Below are positions 41,459 through 50,881 of a DNA stretch of 53,600 bases, one piece after another; the first letter of the stretch is position 1, and the number at the start of each line of letters is the position of its first letter. The DNA is from Minwuia sp. (GTDB lineage: Bacteria; Pseudomonadota; Alphaproteobacteria; Minwuiales; Minwuiaceae). Made by a program: the position numbers and the translations under genes. The stretch lies in assembly GCA_029213165.1 (NCBI GenBank), contig JARGNO010000015.1:23215-76814 (forward strand). Reading direction: 5' to 3'. The notes under the pieces were generated by a model. It was not told the DNA's origin. It worked only from the letters and a program-made list of their open reading frames with translations, and ran no database searches.

Positions 41459-42945
41459 TGGCGATGAACAGTGATCTGACCGGCCTGACCCTGGCCGAGG
41501 CGCGGGACGCGCTGGCGAAGGGCGAAACGACCAGCGTCGAACTGACAGAAGCCTATATCGCCGCTGTCGCCGCGGCACGCCCGCTGAACGCCTTCGTCAC
41601 CGAGACACCGGAGAAGGCGATCGAGATGGCGAAGGCCTCCGACGCGCGGCGTTCCGCGGGCACGGTCGGTGCGATGGAGGGGTTGCCGCTGGGCATCAAG
41701 GACCTGTTCTGCACGAAGGACGTGTTGAGCACCGCCAGCAGCCACATCCTCGACGGCTTTCAGCCGCCCTATGAATCGACAGTGACCACGAACCTGTGGA
41801 ACGCGGGCGCGGTGATGCTGGGCAAGCTGAACATGGACGAATTCGCCATGGGTTCATCCAACGAGACCAGCTACTACGGCCCTGTCGCCAATCCCTGGCG
41901 ACCGGAGGGTGACAACCGCACCTTCGTGCCGGGCGGCTCGTCAGGCGGGTCGGCCAGTTCCGTTGCAGCGGAGATCGTGGTGGCGGCAACCGGCACCGAC
42001 ACCGGCGGTTCCATCCGTCAGCCCGCGTCCTTCACCGGCATCGTTGGCGCCAAGCCGACCTATGGCCGCTGTTCCCGCTTCGGCGTCGTGGCCTTCGCTT
42101 CATCGCTGGATCAGGCGGGCCCGATGACCCGCACAGTGCGGGATGCAGCCATCATGATGGGGTCGATGGTCGGCTTCGATCCGATGGACTCCACCTCGGT
42201 CGACATGCCGGTTCCGGATTTCGAGAGTGCGCTGACCGGCGACATTCGCGGCCTGAAGATCGGCATCCCGGCAGAATACCGCATCGACGGCATGCCGCCG
42301 GAGATCGAGAAGCTGTGGCAGCAGGGCGAGGCATGGCTGCGTGACGCAGGCGCGGAAATCGTGCCGATCAGCCTGCCACACACGAAATACGCCCTGCCCG
42401 CCTATTACATCGTCGCCCCCGCTGAGGCCTCATCGAACCTCGCGCGCTATGACGGCATGCGGTTCGGACTGCGGGTCGATGGCAATGACCTGACCGAGAC
42501 CTACGAGAAGACCCGGGCCGAGGGTTTCGGCGCAGAGGTGCAGCGCCGCATCATGATCGGCACCTATGTGCTGTCGGCGGGCTTTTACGACGCCTATTAC
42601 CTTAAGGCGCAGAAGGTCCGGACCCTGATCGGGCAGGACTTCGAACAGGCCTTCGGGCAGGTGGACGCGATCCTGACCCCGACCGCGCCGTCGGCAGCCT
42701 TCGCGGCGGGCGAGAAATCAGGTGATCCGATCGCCATGTACCTGAATGACGTGTTCACGGTCCCTGCCTCCATGGCCGGACTGCCGGGCATGTCGGTTCC
42801 GGCTGGCCTGTCCGACAATGGCATGCCCCTGGGCCTGCAGGTCCTGGCCCCGGCGTTCGATGAGATGACCATGTTCCGTGTGGGCGGTGTGCTGGAAAGT
42901 GCTGCCGCCTTCTCCGCACGACCCAGAAAGTGGTGGCTGGCATGA
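41458..42945 (+). CDS. gatA: Asp-tRNA(Asn)/Glu-tRNA(Gln) amidotransferase subunit A
   Basis: The product has 495 residues and is the amidase-signature subunit that releases ammonia from glutamine. The Ser-cisSer-Lys triad is visible: K81 in LPLGIKDLF, then [16 protein letters not shown] and [25 protein letters not shown] is the GatA-specific stretch. Its start is coupled to gatC, and gatB starts within its stop codon (ATGA). Confidence 0.98.
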   Translation: MAMNSDLTGLTLAEARDALAKGETTSVELTEAYIAAVAAARPLNAFVTETPEKAIEMAKASDARRSAGTVGAMEGLPLGIKDLFCTKDVLSTASSHILDGFQPPYESTVTTNLWNAGAVMLGKLNMDEFAMGSSNETSYYGPVANPWRPEGDNRTFVPGGSSGGSASSVAAEIVVAATGTDTGGSIRQPASFTGIVGAKPTYGRCSRFGVVAFASSLDQAGPMTRTVRDAAIMMGSMVGFDPMDSTSVDMPVPDFESALTGDIRGLKIGIPAEYRIDGMPPEIEKLWQQGEAWLRDAGAEIVPISLPHTKYALPAYYIVAPAEASSNLARYDGMRFGLRVDGNDLTETYEKTRAEGFGAEVQRRIMIGTYVLSAGFYDAYYLKAQKVRTLIGQDFEQAFGQVDAILTPTAPSAAFAAGEKSGDPIAMYLNDVFTVPASMAGLPGMSVPAGLSDNGMPLGLQVLAPAFDEMTMFRVGGVLESAAAFSARPRKWWLA

Positions 42946-44420
42946 GAGACATCCCGACCAATCCAGACAATCTGATTGCAGGCGAGACCGGTGACTGGGA
43001 GATCGTCATGGGTCTGGAGATCCATGCCCAGGTATCCTCCAACGCCAAGCTGTTCTCCGGCGCCTCGACCGAGTTCGGTGCTGATCCGAACAGCCAGGTC
43101 AGCTTTGTCGACGCCGGTCTGCCGGGCATGTTGCCGACCATCAATGAACGCTGCGTCGAGCAGGCAGTGCGTACCGGCATGGGGCTGAATGCGGAGATCA
43201 ACCTCTATTCGGTGTTCGACCGGAAGAACTACTTCTATCCCGATCTGCCGCAGGGCTACCAGATCAGCCAGTTCAAGCAGCCCATCGTTGGCCGCGGCAC
43301 TGTCACCATCGAACTGTCGGACGGCTCCACGAAGGAAATCGGTGTGGAGCGGCTGCATCTGGAACAGGATGCGGGCAAGAGCCTGCATGATCAGCATCCG
43401 TCCCAGACCTACGTCGATCTGAACCGCTGTGGCGTGGCGCTGATGGAGATCGTCTCCGACCCGGACATGCGCTCCGCCGAGGAAGCCTCCGCCTATGTGG
43501 AGAAGGTGCAGCGCATCGTGCGCTATGTCGGCTCGTGCGACGGCGTGATGGCGGAGGGGTCCTTGCGCGCAGACGTCAATGTCTCGGTCCGCCGCCCCGG
43601 CGGCGAGCTTGGTACGCGCTGCGAGATCAAGAACGTCAACTCCATGCGTTTCATCCGCCAGGCCATCGAGCATGAGGCCCGTCGCCAGATCGAGATTCTG
43701 GAGGACGGCGGCAAGATCGATCAGGAAACCCGGCTCTACGACCCGAACAAGGGCGTCACCCGTTCCATGCGGTCGAAGGAGGAAGCGCACGACTATCGCT
43801 ACTTCCCCGATCCCGATCTGCTGCCGCTGGAGATGGAACAGGAATGGGTGGACGCGATCCGCGCCAGCCTGCCGGAACTGCCCGACGCCAAGAAGGCGCG
43901 CTTCATGGCCGACTTCGGCCTGTCGGAATATGACGCCCGGACACTGGTGTCAGACCGGGATTCCGCTGATTACTACGAGGCTGTGGCCAGCGGGCGCGAC
44001 CCGAAGCTGTCCGCCAACTGGGTGACGACAGACCTGTTCGGATATCTGAACCGCACCGGCATCAACATCGCCGAAAGCCCCATAAAGGCGGCACAGCTCG
44101 GCCAGCTGATCGACCGCATCATCGACAAGACCATCTCCGGCCGTATCGCCAAGGAAGTGTTCGAGGTGATGTGCGAAACGCATCAGGACCCGGACGCGAT
44201 CATCGCGGAGAAAGGCCTGAAACAGGTCACCGACGAGGGCGCGATCACGGCGGTCGTGGATCAGGTGATCGCGGAGAACCCGGACAAGGTGGCGGATGTG
44301 CAGGGCGGCAAGGAAAAGCTGCTTGGCTGGTTCACCGGCCAGGTCATGAAGCTGTCAGGCGGCAAGGCCAACCCCCAGGCCGTCAACAAGATCCTGCGTG
44401 AGAAGATCCTGGGCGACTGA
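42942..44420 (+). CDS. gatB: Asp-tRNA(Asn)/Glu-tRNA(Gln) amidotransferase subunit B
   Basis: The product has 492 residues with [32 protein letters not shown] and HLEQDAGKS of the cradle domain, plus [17 protein letters not shown]; the C-terminal helical and YqeY-like tail ends [21 protein letters not shown]. GatB binds the mischarged tRNA and activates the carboxylate with ATP. The ATG at 42942 overlaps gatA by 4 bp; a GTG at 42930 is in frame but less likely. The gene is followed by a palindromic repeat region. Confidence 0.98.
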   Translation: MRDIPTNPDNLIAGETGDWEIVMGLEIHAQVSSNAKLFSGASTEFGADPNSQVSFVDAGLPGMLPTINERCVEQAVRTGMGLNAEINLYSVFDRKNYFYPDLPQGYQISQFKQPIVGRGTVTIELSDGSTKEIGVERLHLEQDAGKSLHDQHPSQTYVDLNRCGVALMEIVSDPDMRSAEEASAYVEKVQRIVRYVGSCDGVMAEGSLRADVNVSVRRPGGELGTRCEIKNVNSMRFIRQAIEHEARRQIEILEDGGKIDQETRLYDPNKGVTRSMRSKEEAHDYRYFPDPDLLPLEMEQEWVDAIRASLPELPDAKKARFMADFGLSEYDARTLVSDRDSADYYEAVASGRDPKLSANWVTTDLFGYLNRTGINIAESPIKAAQLGQLIDRIIDKTISGRIAKEVFEVMCETHQDPDAIIAEKGLKQVTDEGAITAVVDQVIAENPDKVADVQGGKEKLLGWFTGQVMKLSGGKANPQAVNKILREKILGD

Positions 44421-44453
44421 GCGAAGCTCCACGCCCCACCACGCCGTGCTGCG

Positions 44454-44644
44454 GGCGTGGGAGACTGGGCTCTCGGGTCAAGCCCGAGAGCATCGTGAAG
44501 GTGGGGATGCCGGTGCGCGTTCACTTCCGCCACACCCCCCAACCACGTCGTGCCCGGACTTGATCCGGGCATCCAGCAGTGCCGCGCAGGCGTGGGAGGC
44601 TGGGCTCCCGGGTCAAGCCCGAGAGCGTTGTGGGTTGGGGGTGT
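44454..44644. repeat. Nested palindromic (REP-like) element between gatB and msrA
   Basis: Three related palindromes lie between the convergent genes. Unit 1 (44469-44491) has 9-bp arms GCTCTCGGG/CCCGAGAGC around TCAAG. Unit 3 (44604-44626) repeats it with one change, in the same flanking text GGCGTGGGAG(A/G)CTGG. Unit 2 (44551-44571), TGCCCGG-N7-CCGGGCA, is in opposite orientation and has the CCCGGACTTGATCCGGGCAT form seen widely in alphaproteobacterial intergenic repeats. An outer inverted pair (about 44532-44545 and 44629-44644) encloses units 2 and 3. It may also serve as a transcription barrier for gatB and msrA. Confidence 0.7.
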
Positions 44645-44650
44645 TGCCCG

Positions 44651-45286
44651 TTAGACCGCCGCCTTCGTCTTGTCGCGATAGAGCTGATACAGCTTCTGCA
44701 CCTTCGGGGCCGCGAGGTGGGCGAGGTAGGGCTGTGTCGGGTTCCGGGCAGCGTAGTTCTGGTGATAGTCCTCCCCGTCGAAGAAGGCGTCCAGCGGCTC
44801 CAGCACCGTGGCGATGGGCTGGTCGAAGACCCCGGCTTCGTTGATCTGGGCGATATAGGCTTCCGCCACACGCTTCTGCTCGGCGTCCAGCCAGAAAATG
44901 GCGGAGCGGTACTGGCGGCCGATGTCGTTGCCCTGCCGGTCCTTCTGCGTCGGATCATGGGCGACGGCGAAGAAGATCTTCAGCAGTTCGCCATAGCTGA
45001 TCAGGTTCGGATCGAAGCGCACCTCGATCACTTCGGCATGATCGGTGCGCCCCGAGCAGACGCTGCGGTAGTCGGCGGTTTCCGCCGTGCCGCCCGCATA
45101 GCCCGAGACGACCGAATGAACACCCTTCAGCTCCAGATAGACGGCCTCCACACACCAGAAGCAGCCGCCGGCGAGGATCGCGATCTGCTCGTCTTCCGTC
45201 GGCGTGACATCGATCGCGGGATCGGGGAAATCCTTCGACACCACACCAAAGGCACCGTCATCTCGCTTGCTGCCGAATAGGGCCAT
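44651..45286 (-). CDS. msrA: Peptide-methionine (S)-S-oxide reductase
   Basis: The product has 211 residues. The active-site GGCFWC contains C42, followed by VEAVYLELKGVHSVVSGYAGG and HAEVIEVRFDP. These are the standard MsrA features for reducing methionine-S-sulfoxide in damaged proteins. EDYHQNYAARNP is the typical C-terminal segment. No MsrB domain is fused or adjacent. GGAGG lies 8 bases before the ATG. Confidence 0.97.
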   Translation of the reverse strand: MALFGSKRDDGAFGVVSKDFPDPAIDVTPTEDEQIAILAGGCFWCVEAVYLELKGVHSVVSGYAGGTAETADYRSVCSGRTDHAEVIEVRFDPNLISYGELLKIFFAVAHDPTQKDRQGNDIGRQYRSAIFWLDAEQKRVAEAYIAQINEAGVFDQPIATVLEPLDAFFDGEDYHQNYAARNPTQPYLAHLAAPKVQKLYQLYRDKTKAAV

Positions 45287-45346
45287 GTTCCGTTCCTCCG
45301 TTGGCGTTCCTCTGTCCCCTGCAGGTGGTTCCGGCCGGGGTGATTG

Positions 45347-46969
45347 TCAAACCGTTCCGGCCTCCAGCAGTTTACGGAGCTCGCCCTTCTGGATCTTGCC
45401 GGTTGCGGTCATGGCAAACTCCTCCACGAAGTGCACATGGCGCGGGGCCTTGTAGCCCGCCATGTTCGCGCGACAGTGCTCCTGCACGGCCTCGACCGTC
45501 AGCGAAGCACCCGGCTTGCAGAGGATGAAGGCGCCGACCTCCTCCCCGAACAGCTTGTCGGGCACGCCGATCACGGCGCAGAGCGACACCTCCGGCAGCA
45601 TGTAGATCACGTCCTCCACCTCCGTGGAGTAGATGTTCTCCCCGCCACGGATGATCATGTCCTTGGCGCGATCCACCAGGAACAGGTACCCGTCGGCGTC
45701 GCGATAGCCCAGGTCGCCCGTATGCAGCCACCCGCCGCGCAGGGTCTCTACCGTCGCTTCCGGACGGTTGAGATAGCCGACCATGTTCTGCGGACCCCGG
45801 CTGACCAGTTCGCCTACCGTGCCATGCGGCACCTCCCGGTCCTGGTCGTCCACGACCCGCAGCTCGCTGCCCGGTATGGCCAGCCCGACGGAACCGATCT
45901 TCGCGAAGGCCTCCGCCGATGACAGGGCAACCAGCAACCCCGTGCTCTCGGTCTGGCCCATCAGGTGGGTCAGGGCGGCATTTGGATACATGTCCTGCAC
46001 CGCCTGCAGCCGGTCCATGGCCATCGGCGCGGCACCGAAGCCGACCATCCGCACATGGCTGAAATCCAGTTCCTGCTTCAGCGGATGCTGCTCCATCATC
46101 AGCAACTGGCTCGGCACCGCGAAGAAGGCATGGATGTCCTGCTCCACGATCACCCGCATGGTGCGCTCCGTCTGGTAGCTGTCGATCACCAGCGTCGCGC
46201 CGAGGGTCAGGACCACCAGGAAGAAGACATGGCTGGCAATGTGGAACATCGGCGTGCAGGCGAGGAACCGCATGTCCGCGCCCGGATACTCCCAGGCCTC
46301 CGGCATCATCAGCGCCCCGGCGATCAGGCTGTGGTGGGTATGGATGACCCCCTTCGGCGTGCCCGTGGTGCCGGAGGTATAGTAGATGGCCGCATGGGCA
46401 TGCACGTCGATGCCCCGTGTCGGCTGCCAGTCGCCCGCGTCAGGGGGCGGCGGATCGCGATCCACGGTGAAGCGCGGCGGCGACCGCTCCGCCAGGGCCA
46501 GCGCCGCATCGATCAGTTCGTCGAAGCGGCTTTCCTGCACGAACAGCACCGGCGCGGAGTCCTGCACCATGAAGGCCAGTTCCCGCGGCACCAGCTTCGG
46601 GTTGATCGGCACCGCGACCGCACCGGCGGCCAGGATCGCGAGGTACCAGACCACGTACTGGTCCGAATTGTCGACCAGCAGTTCCACCCGGTCACCGGGA
46701 CGGACGCCGAAGCGCCCTGTCAGCAGATGCCGCGCCGCCTGCACCTGCCGCATCAGCGTGACGTAGCTGGTGAACCGTCCATGGAACTCGATGGCTGTCC
46801 TGTCCGGATCCTGCGCCGCAGCGCGCGCCACCAGATCCGTGAAGGTCATGTCACCGCTGATGCCATAGTGGTCGCGCATCTCCGCCACGAATCCGTCAGG
46901 GGAGACGTCGTAGCGGCGCGCGCGGGGTTGTGGCAGCGGGAATCCGGTCATCGCACCTGCCCCGTTCAT
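45347..46969 (-). CDS. AMP-forming acyl-CoA synthetase
   Basis: The product has 540 residues of the ANL superfamily: the ATP loop YYTSGTTGTPKGV, LMGQTESTG, the HTGDLGYRDADGYLFLVDR hinge region with KDMIIRGGENIYSTEVE, and the C-terminal catalytic Lys in TGKIQKGEL. It forms an acyl-adenylate and then acyl-CoA. The substrate is not clear; length and motifs fit medium- or long-chain fatty or aryl acids. The ATG overlaps the stop of the serine hydrolase gene (ATGA), so the two are probably made together. A second ATG six codons in is possible. Confidence 0.94.
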   Translation of the reverse strand: MNGAGAMTGFPLPQPRARRYDVSPDGFVAEMRDHYGISGDMTFTDLVARAAAQDPDRTAIEFHGRFTSYVTLMRQVQAARHLLTGRFGVRPGDRVELLVDNSDQYVVWYLAILAAGAVAVPINPKLVPRELAFMVQDSAPVLFVQESRFDELIDAALALAERSPPRFTVDRDPPPPDAGDWQPTRGIDVHAHAAIYYTSGTTGTPKGVIHTHHSLIAGALMMPEAWEYPGADMRFLACTPMFHIASHVFFLVVLTLGATLVIDSYQTERTMRVIVEQDIHAFFAVPSQLLMMEQHPLKQELDFSHVRMVGFGAAPMAMDRLQAVQDMYPNAALTHLMGQTESTGLLVALSSAEAFAKIGSVGLAIPGSELRVVDDQDREVPHGTVGELVSRGPQNMVGYLNRPEATVETLRGGWLHTGDLGYRDADGYLFLVDRAKDMIIRGGENIYSTEVEDVIYMLPEVSLCAVIGVPDKLFGEEVGAFILCKPGASLTVEAVQEHCRANMAGYKAPRHVHFVEEFAMTATGKIQKGELRKLLEAGTV

Positions 46970-48189
46970 GCGGCTGGCCGCCAGGCGCCACCGGCCTGTT
47001 CCATGCCCCCCAGCGCCTGATAGACCGCATCCACCAGTCCCTGCCCGCGCTCGTTCAGCAGCAGGCCCTCACCCATCCGGTTCATGGTGTAGCCAAAGCT
47101 CAGACCCGTCTCCGGATCGGCGAACCCCAGCGAGCCGCCCGCACCGACATGGCCAAAGGCCCGGCGACCGATGACCGCGCCCTCGATCCCCAACCCCCGA
47201 TTGTCCATCGATTTCATGAAGCCGGGCGCGAAACGCGTTGGTATCTGCAGGGTCGCGTCACGACCCGTGGCCATGGAAATCGTCTCCATGTCGGCCAGCG
47301 TCGCCGAATCCACCAGATCCACACCATCCCATGACCCACCATTGGCGAAGGGCCGGTACATGCCCTCCAGCCCGCGTCCATTGGTGATGCCGCCTGCGCC
47401 GCCAATTTCCGCCACATGTCCTTCGCGGCTGTTGCAGCCCTTCGACAGGAAGCCACCGGAATTGAACAGGAAGAGGTGCGGGATGGAGCCTGGCTGGTTC
47501 AGCCCGACCTCCAGGAAAGGTGGCTGTGCGTCGCCCGGTTCATGCCTGCGGAAGATCATCGGGGCCACACGCGGCTCGATCTCCTCCGGCAACCCGATCC
47601 AGAAGTCGAGGCCGAGCGGCCCGGCGATCACGTCCCGGAAGTAGGTGCCGAGCGACTTGCCCGATGTCCGGCGTACCAGTTCACCCACCGTCCAGCCGAA
47701 TGTCAGGCCGTGGTATCCGTTGCGGTCACCCGGTCGCCAGAAAGGTTCCTCCGCCGCCAGCCGCTCACACATGTAGTCCCAGTCATAGATGCCGTCGGTC
47801 TTCAGCTTTTCCCGCAGCACCGGCACACCGACCGAATGGTCCAGCATCATGCGGACAGTCGCTTCCTGCTTGTTGCCCGCCGCGAACTCCGGCCAGATGT
47901 CGCCGACCGGCGTGGCCAGGTCAAAGGCACCCTGACTGATCAAGGTGTGGGCGCAGATCGCCGTGGCGCCCTTGGTGCAGGAAAAGACGACGGATACCGT
48001 GTCCTCCTGCCAGGGTGCCTGGGTCTTCTGATCGGCGATACCGCCCCACAGATCGGCCACGACCTCCCCATGCAAGGCAACACGCAGGCTGGCACCAACC
48101 TCTCCGAAGTCCGAGAAATTGCGCGCGAACGCGTCCCGGACCGGCGCGAACTGATCCGCGACCTGCCCTTGAACAGCAGTTTCCGTCAT
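46966..48189 (-). CDS. Serine hydrolase of the beta-lactamase/EstB (class C-like) family
   Basis: The product has 407 residues with the SxxK motif at S70-CT-K73 (VVFSCTKGA), a downstream Tyr in RNGYHGLTFG (Y159) and the C-terminal block VGAGGSLGFADPETGLSFGYTMNRMG. No signal peptide is seen, so it is cytosolic and more likely an esterase (EstB/LACTB-like) than a beta-lactamase. It is co-transcribed and coupled with the acyl-CoA synthetase, so it may release a carboxylic acid that the ligase then activates. The ATG at 48189 is preceded by GGGGAGG; the longer frame to 48237 is not needed. Confidence 0.92.
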   Translation of the reverse strand: MTETAVQGQVADQFAPVRDAFARNFSDFGEVGASLRVALHGEVVADLWGGIADQKTQAPWQEDTVSVVFSCTKGATAICAHTLISQGAFDLATPVGDIWPEFAAGNKQEATVRMMLDHSVGVPVLREKLKTDGIYDWDYMCERLAAEEPFWRPGDRNGYHGLTFGWTVGELVRRTSGKSLGTYFRDVIAGPLGLDFWIGLPEEIEPRVAPMIFRRHEPGDAQPPFLEVGLNQPGSIPHLFLFNSGGFLSKGCNSREGHVAEIGGAGGITNGRGLEGMYRPFANGGSWDGVDLVDSATLADMETISMATGRDATLQIPTRFAPGFMKSMDNRGLGIEGAVIGRRAFGHVGAGGSLGFADPETGLSFGYTMNRMGEGLLLNERGQGLVDAVYQALGGMEQAGGAWRPAA

Positions 48190-48401
48190 CTTGTTTCCTC
48201 CCCGAAACCAGTTGGCCTTCAGTCTATCGCGCTCCAACTCCAGATGAAATCACTGCGATGCATTCGCGCTCCTGACCGGCAATGCCACAGACGTGTCACA
48301 GGTGTACCACGCCACGACCCCCGCCAGAGGTTCATCCTGTCCCGGTTTGCCATGCTGCGCGGTGAATCCCCGTGCGGCAGGCCAGATCGGGGGATCAAGA
48401 G

Positions 48402-49355
48402 ATGCGTTATCAACGAAAGACTTCCACATCAGGCAGGTTGCCGACCCTGGCCGGTGCCCTTCTCGCGGCCATCTTCGTGGCCATGGGTCCGGGCCTTGCG
48501 GCGTCCTGGGGCGGATCACCGATACCGTCACCCTATGCGACCTATGATTCGGCGCTGACGACCCGCTATGCCGCACTGTCGGACATGGAGTCGGCCGATG
48601 GCGACAGCAGCGACGAATGGCACTTCTGGTACAAGTCCCGGGATGCGGATGGCGGCTATCTGGTCCTGCCGGAAGATCCGGCCCACCGTGTACTGTCCGA
48701 CGGCGACCGCGCCTATGCGCGCCAGGCATATCGTCGGCTGCTGCGGGCCTACAGCTCCGGGATGCCGGCCACACGGACCGCAACGCTCGCAGATGCCCAG
48801 GCCAATTTTGACTGCTGGCTGAATGATACCGAGGAAGGAAAGAACCCGGCACGCGCTGACGCCTGTCGCCAGCGGCTGGAGGATTCGATGGCCCTGATCG
48901 ACCCGCAGATCTGGCCCGCACCGGCCCCGAAGCCGGTCAAGCAGGTCGCGGCGATAGATGCGACAGTCACGGACATGCCGGTCCGGCAGCCGCAACGGCT
49001 GGCCGCCGCCGCGCTGCCCGTGCGGCATCTGCTTTTCTTCCGGCTGAACAGCGCCGAACTGACGCCAGAGGCACTGGAAGTGCTGGATTCGGCAGCGCGT
49101 GATGCAGCCGCCTTTCCAACGGCCGATATCCGCGTTGCCGGCTTCACCGACCGGACTGGCGATGATGAGTACAACCGCAAGCTCTCCCTGCGCCGCACTG
49201 CAGCGGTCTCGCGCGCCCTCCGGGCACGGGGCATTGACGTGATCCGTGTTGACGAGGTGGCCATCGGTGAGACCACTCAGGCCTTCCCGACCGCTGACAA
49301 TGTTGCCGAACCCCGCAACCGACGCGTCGAGATCGAGATCGGGCTGGGGTACTGA
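48402..49355 (+). CDS. OmpA-domain periplasmic protein, copy 1 of tandem pair
   Basis: The product has 317 residues with a signal peptide (about 34 residues, ending GPGLAA). The N-terminal domain starts SWGGSPIPSPYATYDSAL and has a conserved Cys pair in NFDCWLNDTEEG and ADACRQRL. A linker leads to a C-terminal OmpA domain with GFTDRTGDDEYNRKLSLRR, the peptidoglycan-binding Asp and Arg positions. There is no beta-barrel and no lipobox. It is clearly paralogous to the next gene along its whole length. Its likely role is linking something in the periplasm to peptidoglycan; the N-terminal domain is not one I recognise. Confidence 0.85.
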   Translation: MRYQRKTSTSGRLPTLAGALLAAIFVAMGPGLAASWGGSPIPSPYATYDSALTTRYAALSDMESADGDSSDEWHFWYKSRDADGGYLVLPEDPAHRVLSDGDRAYARQAYRRLLRAYSSGMPATRTATLADAQANFDCWLNDTEEGKNPARADACRQRLEDSMALIDPQIWPAPAPKPVKQVAAIDATVTDMPVRQPQRLAAAALPVRHLLFFRLNSAELTPEALEVLDSAARDAAAFPTADIRVAGFTDRTGDDEYNRKLSLRRTAAVSRALRARGIDVIRVDEVAIGETTQAFPTADNVAEPRNRRVEIEIGLGY

Positions 49356-49379
49356 ACGCCTGCCACACACCCGTCCCTG

Positions 49380-49430
49380 CCCGTCACGACTCGGTCACAG
49401 TCACATCACTGACGGGTCATTCAGGTCACC
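49380..49430 (+). promoter_or_regulatory. Cluster of GTCA half-sites upstream of the second OmpA gene
   Basis: GTCA occurs at 49383, 49394, 49400, 49416 and 49425, three times as GGTCA, within 50 bp of the intergenic region. Such spaced direct half-sites could bind a regulator, but no spacing rule is clear and I cannot place a promoter. Confidence 0.2.
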
Positions 49431-49493
49431 CCAACTTGAAGGGACGGGCGCAGGACGATGCAGCCCGACAGAGCAACCTCAAGGAGATCGATC

Positions 49494-50417
49494 ATGATCA
49501 CGACCCGGATCCGTACCCTTCTGATGAGTGGTGTCGCGACGGCCTGCGTGCTGGCAGTTGCGGGTGGGGCAAGCGCCGCGAGCTATGGCGGCGCGCCGAT
49601 CAAGTCGCCCTATGCCAACTATGACTCGGCGCTGCAGCTTCGCTATGAAGCCCTGGCCAACATGGAAGCCGGTGAAGACGACAGCACCGACGAATGGGCC
49701 TATTGGAACAAGGCCGTCGATGCCCGCGATGGCTATCTGGTGCTGCCCGATGATCCGGCGAACCGCGACCTGAAGCCGGAAGACATGGCCTTCGCGCAGC
49801 AGGTCTACTCGCATCTGCTGAAGGCCTATCGCGCCGGTGTCCCGGGCAGTGCCGCCGCTGAACTCGCGGACGCGCAGGTCAACTTCGATTGCTGGATGAA
49901 CGACATGGAAGAAGGCACGAACCTTCGCCGTGCCGAAATCTGCAAGGCCCGCGTGGCAGAGACCCTCGCCCGCATCTCCGGCCCCGAGTCTGGCGCGGCG
50001 CCCGTCGCCAGCTCTGGTGAGCGCCGCGTCGCCGCCGCCTCGGACGCGGCAGCACCGGTCACCAAGGCTGTTCCCGTGCTGCCCGTCAGCCACCGTCTGC
50101 TGTTCGACTTCGACAGCGCCGAACTGGATGCGGACGCACGGGCCGAACTGGACGAGGTTGTTCGCCAGGCCGCAGCCTATCCCCAGGCCGATATCCTGGT
50201 GACCGGACACACGGACCGGGCAGGAGACGCCACCTACAACCGGATGCTGGCGGAGAAGCGCGCGGCGAACGTTGCCGAGGCCCTGCGTCTGCGCGGCATC
50301 AACCTCGCCCGTATTGACGAAATTCCGGCTGGTGAAAGCGATCCGGCCATCGCGACCCCGGATGGTGTTGCCGAACCGCAGAACCGTCGCGTCGAGATAA
50401 TGATCGACGATCGCTGA
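49494..50417 (+). CDS. OmpA-domain periplasmic protein, copy 2 of tandem pair
   Basis: The product has 307 residues with a clean signal peptide (cut after GGASAA). The mature part opens SYGGAPIKSPYANYDSALQLRYEAL and keeps the Cys pair C133 and C150, matching copy 1. A low-complexity Ala/Ser linker (about 165-190) leads to the OmpA domain with LLFDFDSAELD and GHTDRAGDATYNRMLAEKRA, then the C-terminal EPQNRRVEI. The Shine-Dalgarno sequence AAGGAG sits 7 bases from the ATG and a strong terminator follows, so expression is probably high. Copy 2 fits the OmpA consensus better (GHTDRAG) than copy 1. Confidence 0.88.
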   Translation: MITTRIRTLLMSGVATACVLAVAGGASAASYGGAPIKSPYANYDSALQLRYEALANMEAGEDDSTDEWAYWNKAVDARDGYLVLPDDPANRDLKPEDMAFAQQVYSHLLKAYRAGVPGSAAAELADAQVNFDCWMNDMEEGTNLRRAEICKARVAETLARISGPESGAAPVASSGERRVAAASDAAAPVTKAVPVLPVSHRLLFDFDSAELDADARAELDEVVRQAAAYPQADILVTGHTDRAGDATYNRMLAEKRAANVAEALRLRGINLARIDEIPAGESDPAIATPDGVAEPQNRRVEIMIDDR

Positions 50418-50444
50418 TCCCGGCGACGGATCAACCGGAACAGC

Positions 50445-50488
50445 AAGGCCCGCGCCGTGCGATCACGGTGCGGGCCTTCTTCTTTTTC
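50445..50488 (+). terminator. Rho-independent terminator after the second OmpA gene
   Basis: AAGGCCCGCGCCGTG pairs with CACGGTGCGGGCCTT (15 bp, one G-U) around a CGAT loop, and CTTCTTTTTCC follows. It lies 28 bp after the stop codon at 50417. Confidence 0.92.
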
Positions 50489-50510
50489 CGGTGGGAACGG
50501 GAACCGGTCT

Positions 50511-50798
50511 TCAGTCGTCGGTATTGGGCAGGGATTCCGATGTGGTCTCAGGCGTGCCGCCTTCGCGACGCTGCACCAGGCCGCGTTCCTCCAGTTGGGT
50601 GACAAGCCGGTCCAGCGATGAATAGACCTGCAGGAAACCCTGCGGGCTGGTGATCAGGCGCTGCGCGAACTGACGGGCAGGCTTGCCCTCCGCATCCCGC
50701 TGGGTCGGGGAATGGGTGAAGAAGTCGATGCGGACGGCACCATCCTGGATCCCGACATTGAAGACACCGTCAACGAAGACCTGATTCTGGTCAGCCAT
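50511..50798 (-). CDS. Small conserved hypothetical protein (possibly DUF3467-like)
   Basis: The product has 95 residues. The core reads FVDGVFNVGIQDGAVRIDFFTHSP, then RQFAQRLITSPQGFLQVYSSLDRLVTQLEERG, and a polar tail. The order of a short beta-rich half with DFF and a second half with an ItSPQGF-like turn and a long helix resembles the DUF3467 group, but similarity is partial. No signal peptide or membrane segment is present. It stands alone between convergent and divergent neighbours. Function unknown. Confidence 0.65.
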   Translation of the reverse strand: MADQNQVFVDGVFNVGIQDGAVRIDFFTHSPTQRDAEGKPARQFAQRLITSPQGFLQVYSSLDRLVTQLEERGLVQRREGGTPETTSESLPNTDD

Positions 50799-50881
50799 AT
50801 GCTGTTTCCCCTTGGTTCACGGGGCCCTTGCCCCGACTGAAAGACCCGTCAGGAATAGCTGAATTCAGGGACCCCATGCAA

